Source: Parapristionchus giblindavisi
Lineage: Eukaryota > Nematoda > Chromadorea > Rhabditida > Diplogasteridae
Reading direction: 5' to 3'
DNA length: 64,000 bases
NCBI GenBank assembly: GCA_943737045.1
Contig: CALSFV010000213.1
Coordinates: 1,611,001 to 1,675,000, forward strand
Part shown: positions 61,678-64,000 of the stretch, piece by piece
How positions within the stretch are numbered: the first letter of the stretch is position 1
Layout: every line of letters starts with the position of its first letter
Notes under the pieces: generated by a model
What the model saw: only the letters and a program-made list of their open reading frames with translations
What the model was told of the DNA's origin: nothing
Database searches by the model: none
Position numbers and translations under genes: made by a program

Positions 61678-62307
61678 ATTTTACTCCTCTTTGTTGTTTT
61701 GTTGCAATTTGCATTTATCGTGAGAAATATTCATCGATTGGTTATGAATTATGAATTAAATTATAGAAATGAATATTAGAAAATTATCAATAATAACTTG
61801 GAGATTCACTAGTGCAACAATAAAACTAATTAAAATGAGCGAATTGTTCACAGGAGGTACATGAATGGGTAGATCACTGGCTGCGTCACTCTCCTCTCGT
61901 GCGATCGCACACAATTAAAACCTTGAAATGCTCACAACTTTCGAGCGCATATAGATAAAGTAGACATTCAGCATACCATTGAAATCCACTCGTCGAGCTC
62001 TGTCGAATGAGCTATTGAAAACTTTCGGCCCATATATTTTTACGAAAACTATATAACAAAATCGATTTGCACAAATACTAATAAAAATATAGATCGGCCA
62101 ATGATGCAGGTGCATTCTCCTTGACATTCCAGGAAATTCTTCTGTTGATGACTCGATACCAAAACCACACCCCGAAGAGCTACAGAGCTCCAAAGTCGGC
62201 CGATTTTGGCCTCCAAAAAGTTTGACGTCGTCTCTCGACGTTGAAAATGAAGATATGAAAAAAAGCTCGAGCCATATTGTTAGGGACCCTATGGACTACC
62301 AAAAAAT

Positions 62308-62973
62308 GACCTCTGCTTATTTTCGACTTTTTCAATGTGCCACCGTTTATTCGAACCTTACGCGACACGCGTGATATTTTCGCATTGGCACGGTCGTTCC
62401 TCATCCGCTCTACATGTAAGTTACTTGATTCTTGATAGTCAAGTTAGAGCCTTAATTCATAGGACTTAGAAACTTACGAGCTTGGGATTAAGACTTCAGT
62501 CTCAGAATCTTAATATCTGATCTTAAGGTTTAGAACCTAGAACCTAAAGAGCTTAACATTAAAACTTCTAACTTTGAATCTTGATACCTGATCCCTTTGA
62601 CTTTGAACCCAAAGTACTGACTTTAAAACTATTACATGTACTTGTGGCGTGTCTATATTATATTCGAATTAAACCTTTAAGAGCCCGTTTGCGTAAGAGT
62701 CGGACACGCTCCGGTGCAGCAAAAAAAAATAATTTTTAGATAATAACATGTACCTCTCGATATGTTAGAATACTAGGCAAACCCTCGTGGTATGCAAATT
62801 TTTTTGAGCTCGGTATGGAGCTCCAAAGATGGCCCTTTTTCAGAGTTTTTCGACTATAGCTGGAGATCCGTTGAAGGAAACATAAAAGTCACAAGAGCAA
62901 CCCTTGCTCAATTTGTATGAGGATCATAATGATGATTAGGGTAATATAATAAAGACGTGTTAGTCGAGAGATA
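62308..62973. other. No gene; quasi-periodic ACTT/CTTGA tract
   Basis: From about 62420 to 62640 the sequence repeats loose variants of AGAACTTA, ACCTTAAG and GACTTTGA with no fixed period. No coding signal. Confidence 0.45.
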
Positions 62974-63124
62974 CAAATATTATTTTAATTCAACCAAAAA
63001 AGTGCGAGCGGAGACGAATAGGGTGCGTGGATGCGGTCATGATAGTCGATTTATAAATTCGCGAGGTCTCCACACAACAAATCCCAATGGATTCGTTAAC
63101 TCATATATCAAACATCAAATCAGC

Positions 63125-63200
63125 GGCCTGTGTAGTGTAGTGGATAAGGTGTCTGCATTTAGTTTTGACTGTCATGGGTTCGATCCCTCTTGCGGCACTT
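63125..63200 (+). repeat. tRNA-like sequence, left arm of fold-back element 2
   Basis: A box TAGTGTAGTGG (63133-63143) and B box GGGTTCGATCCC (63176-63187). The acceptor stem is not complementary. Confidence 0.65.
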
Positions 63201-63354
63201 TTCTTTTGCTGATTTTGTTGCCGTAGAAAGATTGGCATGTTTTACTGTGATTAGGAAATCGGTAAATAGAACACACTTTATTTTATCCGCAAGTGTGAAC
63301 TTTAACAACAAAAGGAGTGAAACAAAGACGATTTTTTACGTCATCTCCATATTC

Positions 63355-63696
63355 TTATCCATCCCATGTCGCATCCAAATCCTTGCCATAGTCGTCCACT
63401 TCTACATACAACTCGTTATCCTCGTCGAAGAATATTTGATCATCTGTTGCAGCTTGAAGCTTGGAGATGATGACTTGAGCGAGCTTCCTATTTTCTTGAG
63501 TGTCATCAGAAGGATCAAATGATGGAGGGTAGACTTCTGCGAGAAGGGCAACGACGATTGAAGGTGTGATTGAATAAGAAGCTTAAAGGCCTTTAACGGC
63601 ATAGAAGAGAGCGCCAGCAAGGATCAAAAGAGAGAATAAAGTAAATCGATAGTGATCTACACCGACAAACAAGCTTGAACGTTTGATCTTAACAAC
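63355..63696 (-). pseudogene. Membrane-anchor plus acidic coding-like insert in fold-back element 2
   Basis: On the minus strand one frame reads SSLFVGVDHYRFTLFSLLIL then AGALFYAVKGL and meets TAA. The same frame then continues open as TPSIVVALLAEVYPPSFDPS ... LAQVIISKLQAATDDQIFFD, then acidic residues and DATWDG before TAA at 63355. The first part looks like a membrane span or signal anchor, the second like a soluble acidic domain. The in-frame stop suggests a disabled or spliced gene piece; a possible acceptor lies at the inner arm border. No family is recognised. Confidence 0.35.
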
Positions 63697-63720
63697 TACA
63701 AAATCAGCAAAAGAAAAGTG

Positions 63721-63797
63721 CCGCAAGGGGGATCGAACCCATGACAGTCAAAAGTAAATGCAGACACCTTATCCACTACACTACACAGGCCGCTGAT
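63721..63797 (-). repeat. tRNA-like sequence, right arm of fold-back element 2
   Basis: Reverse complement of the left-arm copy. B box at 63729-63740 and A box at 63773-63783, with GGGTTCGATCCCCC better preserved than on the left. Confidence 0.65.
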
Positions 63798-64000
63798 TTG
63801 ATGTTTGGTAGATGGGTTAACGAACCTATTGGGATTAGTTGTGTGGAGACCTCGCGAATTTATAAATCGACCCTCACGACAAATAAATCATGCTTTGCGG
63901 GAGGTTTTTTCTCACAAAGTTTTTTGTGCAAGTCTATCATGACCGCATCCACGCACCCTATTCGTCTCCGCTCGCACTTTTTTGGTTGAATTAAAATAAT

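Larger units (their letters stand above)
60847..62307. mobile_element. Fold-back element 1 with tRNA-like part and coding-like insert
   Basis: Left arm about 60847-61240 and right arm about 61920-62307 are inverted copies. For example TTTTTGGTAGTCCATAGGGT at the left outer end matches its complement at 62288-62307, and TCGAAAGTTGTGAGCATTTC at the left inner end matches GAAATGCTCACAACTTTCGA. Small indels separate the arms. The roughly 680-bp centre contains a tRNA-like sequence and an acidic reading frame. No target duplication could be set with confidence. Confidence 0.8.
62974..64000. mobile_element. Fold-back element 2 with tRNA-like parts and coding-like insert
   Basis: The left arm (about 62974-63225) and right arm (about 63697-64000, reaching the window edge) are inverted copies. 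ATTTTAATTCAACCAAAAAA at the left end matches its complement at 63980-64000, and GTGCGTGGATGCGGTCATGA is shared. The right arm has about 80 extra bp. Each arm carries the tRNA-like sequence, and 63240-63690 lies between them. It shares the tRNA-like part and the following TTTTCTTTTGCTGATTTT with fold-back element 1, so the two are related. Confidence 0.85.

Noticed and set aside
63125..63200. Functional tRNA gene
   Set aside because: The 3' strand TTGCGGC has no 5' partner and the T-stem contains mismatches. The same sequence is repeated in the opposite arm.

Overview
The window is nuclear DNA from an invertebrate eukaryote, almost certainly a nematode. It is AT-rich, its genes are cut into 30-160 nt exons by short GT-AG introns, and its gene content (bestrophin, UDP-glycosyltransferase, an ionotropic-receptor-like channel, small Gly/Cys-rich secreted proteins) is typical of worms. 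Nothing prokaryotic (operons, Shine-Dalgarno sites, CRISPR) is present. I cannot name the species.

Layout. Positions 1-19130 are a repeat array: monomers of about 3.0-3.8 kb in alternating orientation form a higher-order unit with a 6,829-bp period. The units carry tRNA-like sequences and a truncated LINE reverse-transcriptase fragment, and one unit is interrupted by a hAT-type non-autonomous element with an 8-bp target duplication. After a gene-poor stretch, 21002-24512 encodes an ionotropic-glutamate-receptor-like channel (+). A broken duplicate of the 3' end of a Gly-rich gene (24590-24975), possible exons at 26353-26623, a 92-bp minisatellite (27200-27990) and a broken RAD50 fragment (29512-29754, -) follow.

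The middle holds a four-exon Gly/Cys-rich secreted protein gene (30265-31693, -), a complete 13-exon bestrophin gene (32881-39997, +) whose tenth intron contains nested inverted-repeat elements, and a small three-exon secreted-peptide gene (41620-42194, -). From 42.2 to 52.9 kb are dispersed MITEs, a 3'-terminal gene fragment of unknown function (48145-48916, -) and a decayed PP2A catalytic-subunit gene (49711-50749, -). Next come a complete 13-exon UDP-glycosyltransferase gene (52998-58108, +) and a seven-exon Gly-rich secreted protein gene (58445-60015, +). The window ends in two fold-back elements, each with a tRNA-like sequence followed by a coding-like insert (60847-62307 and 62974-64000).

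The genes do not form a pathway. The most unusual theme is that several separate inverted-repeat element families carry tRNA-like sequences with recognisable A and B boxes (internal RNA polymerase III promoter elements). Two of the fold-backs also enclose protein-coding-like inserts directly behind the tRNA-like part. Exon boundaries for the complete genes were derived by hand from GT-AG sites and phase continuity, so each boundary is a sequence-based model without transcript support.
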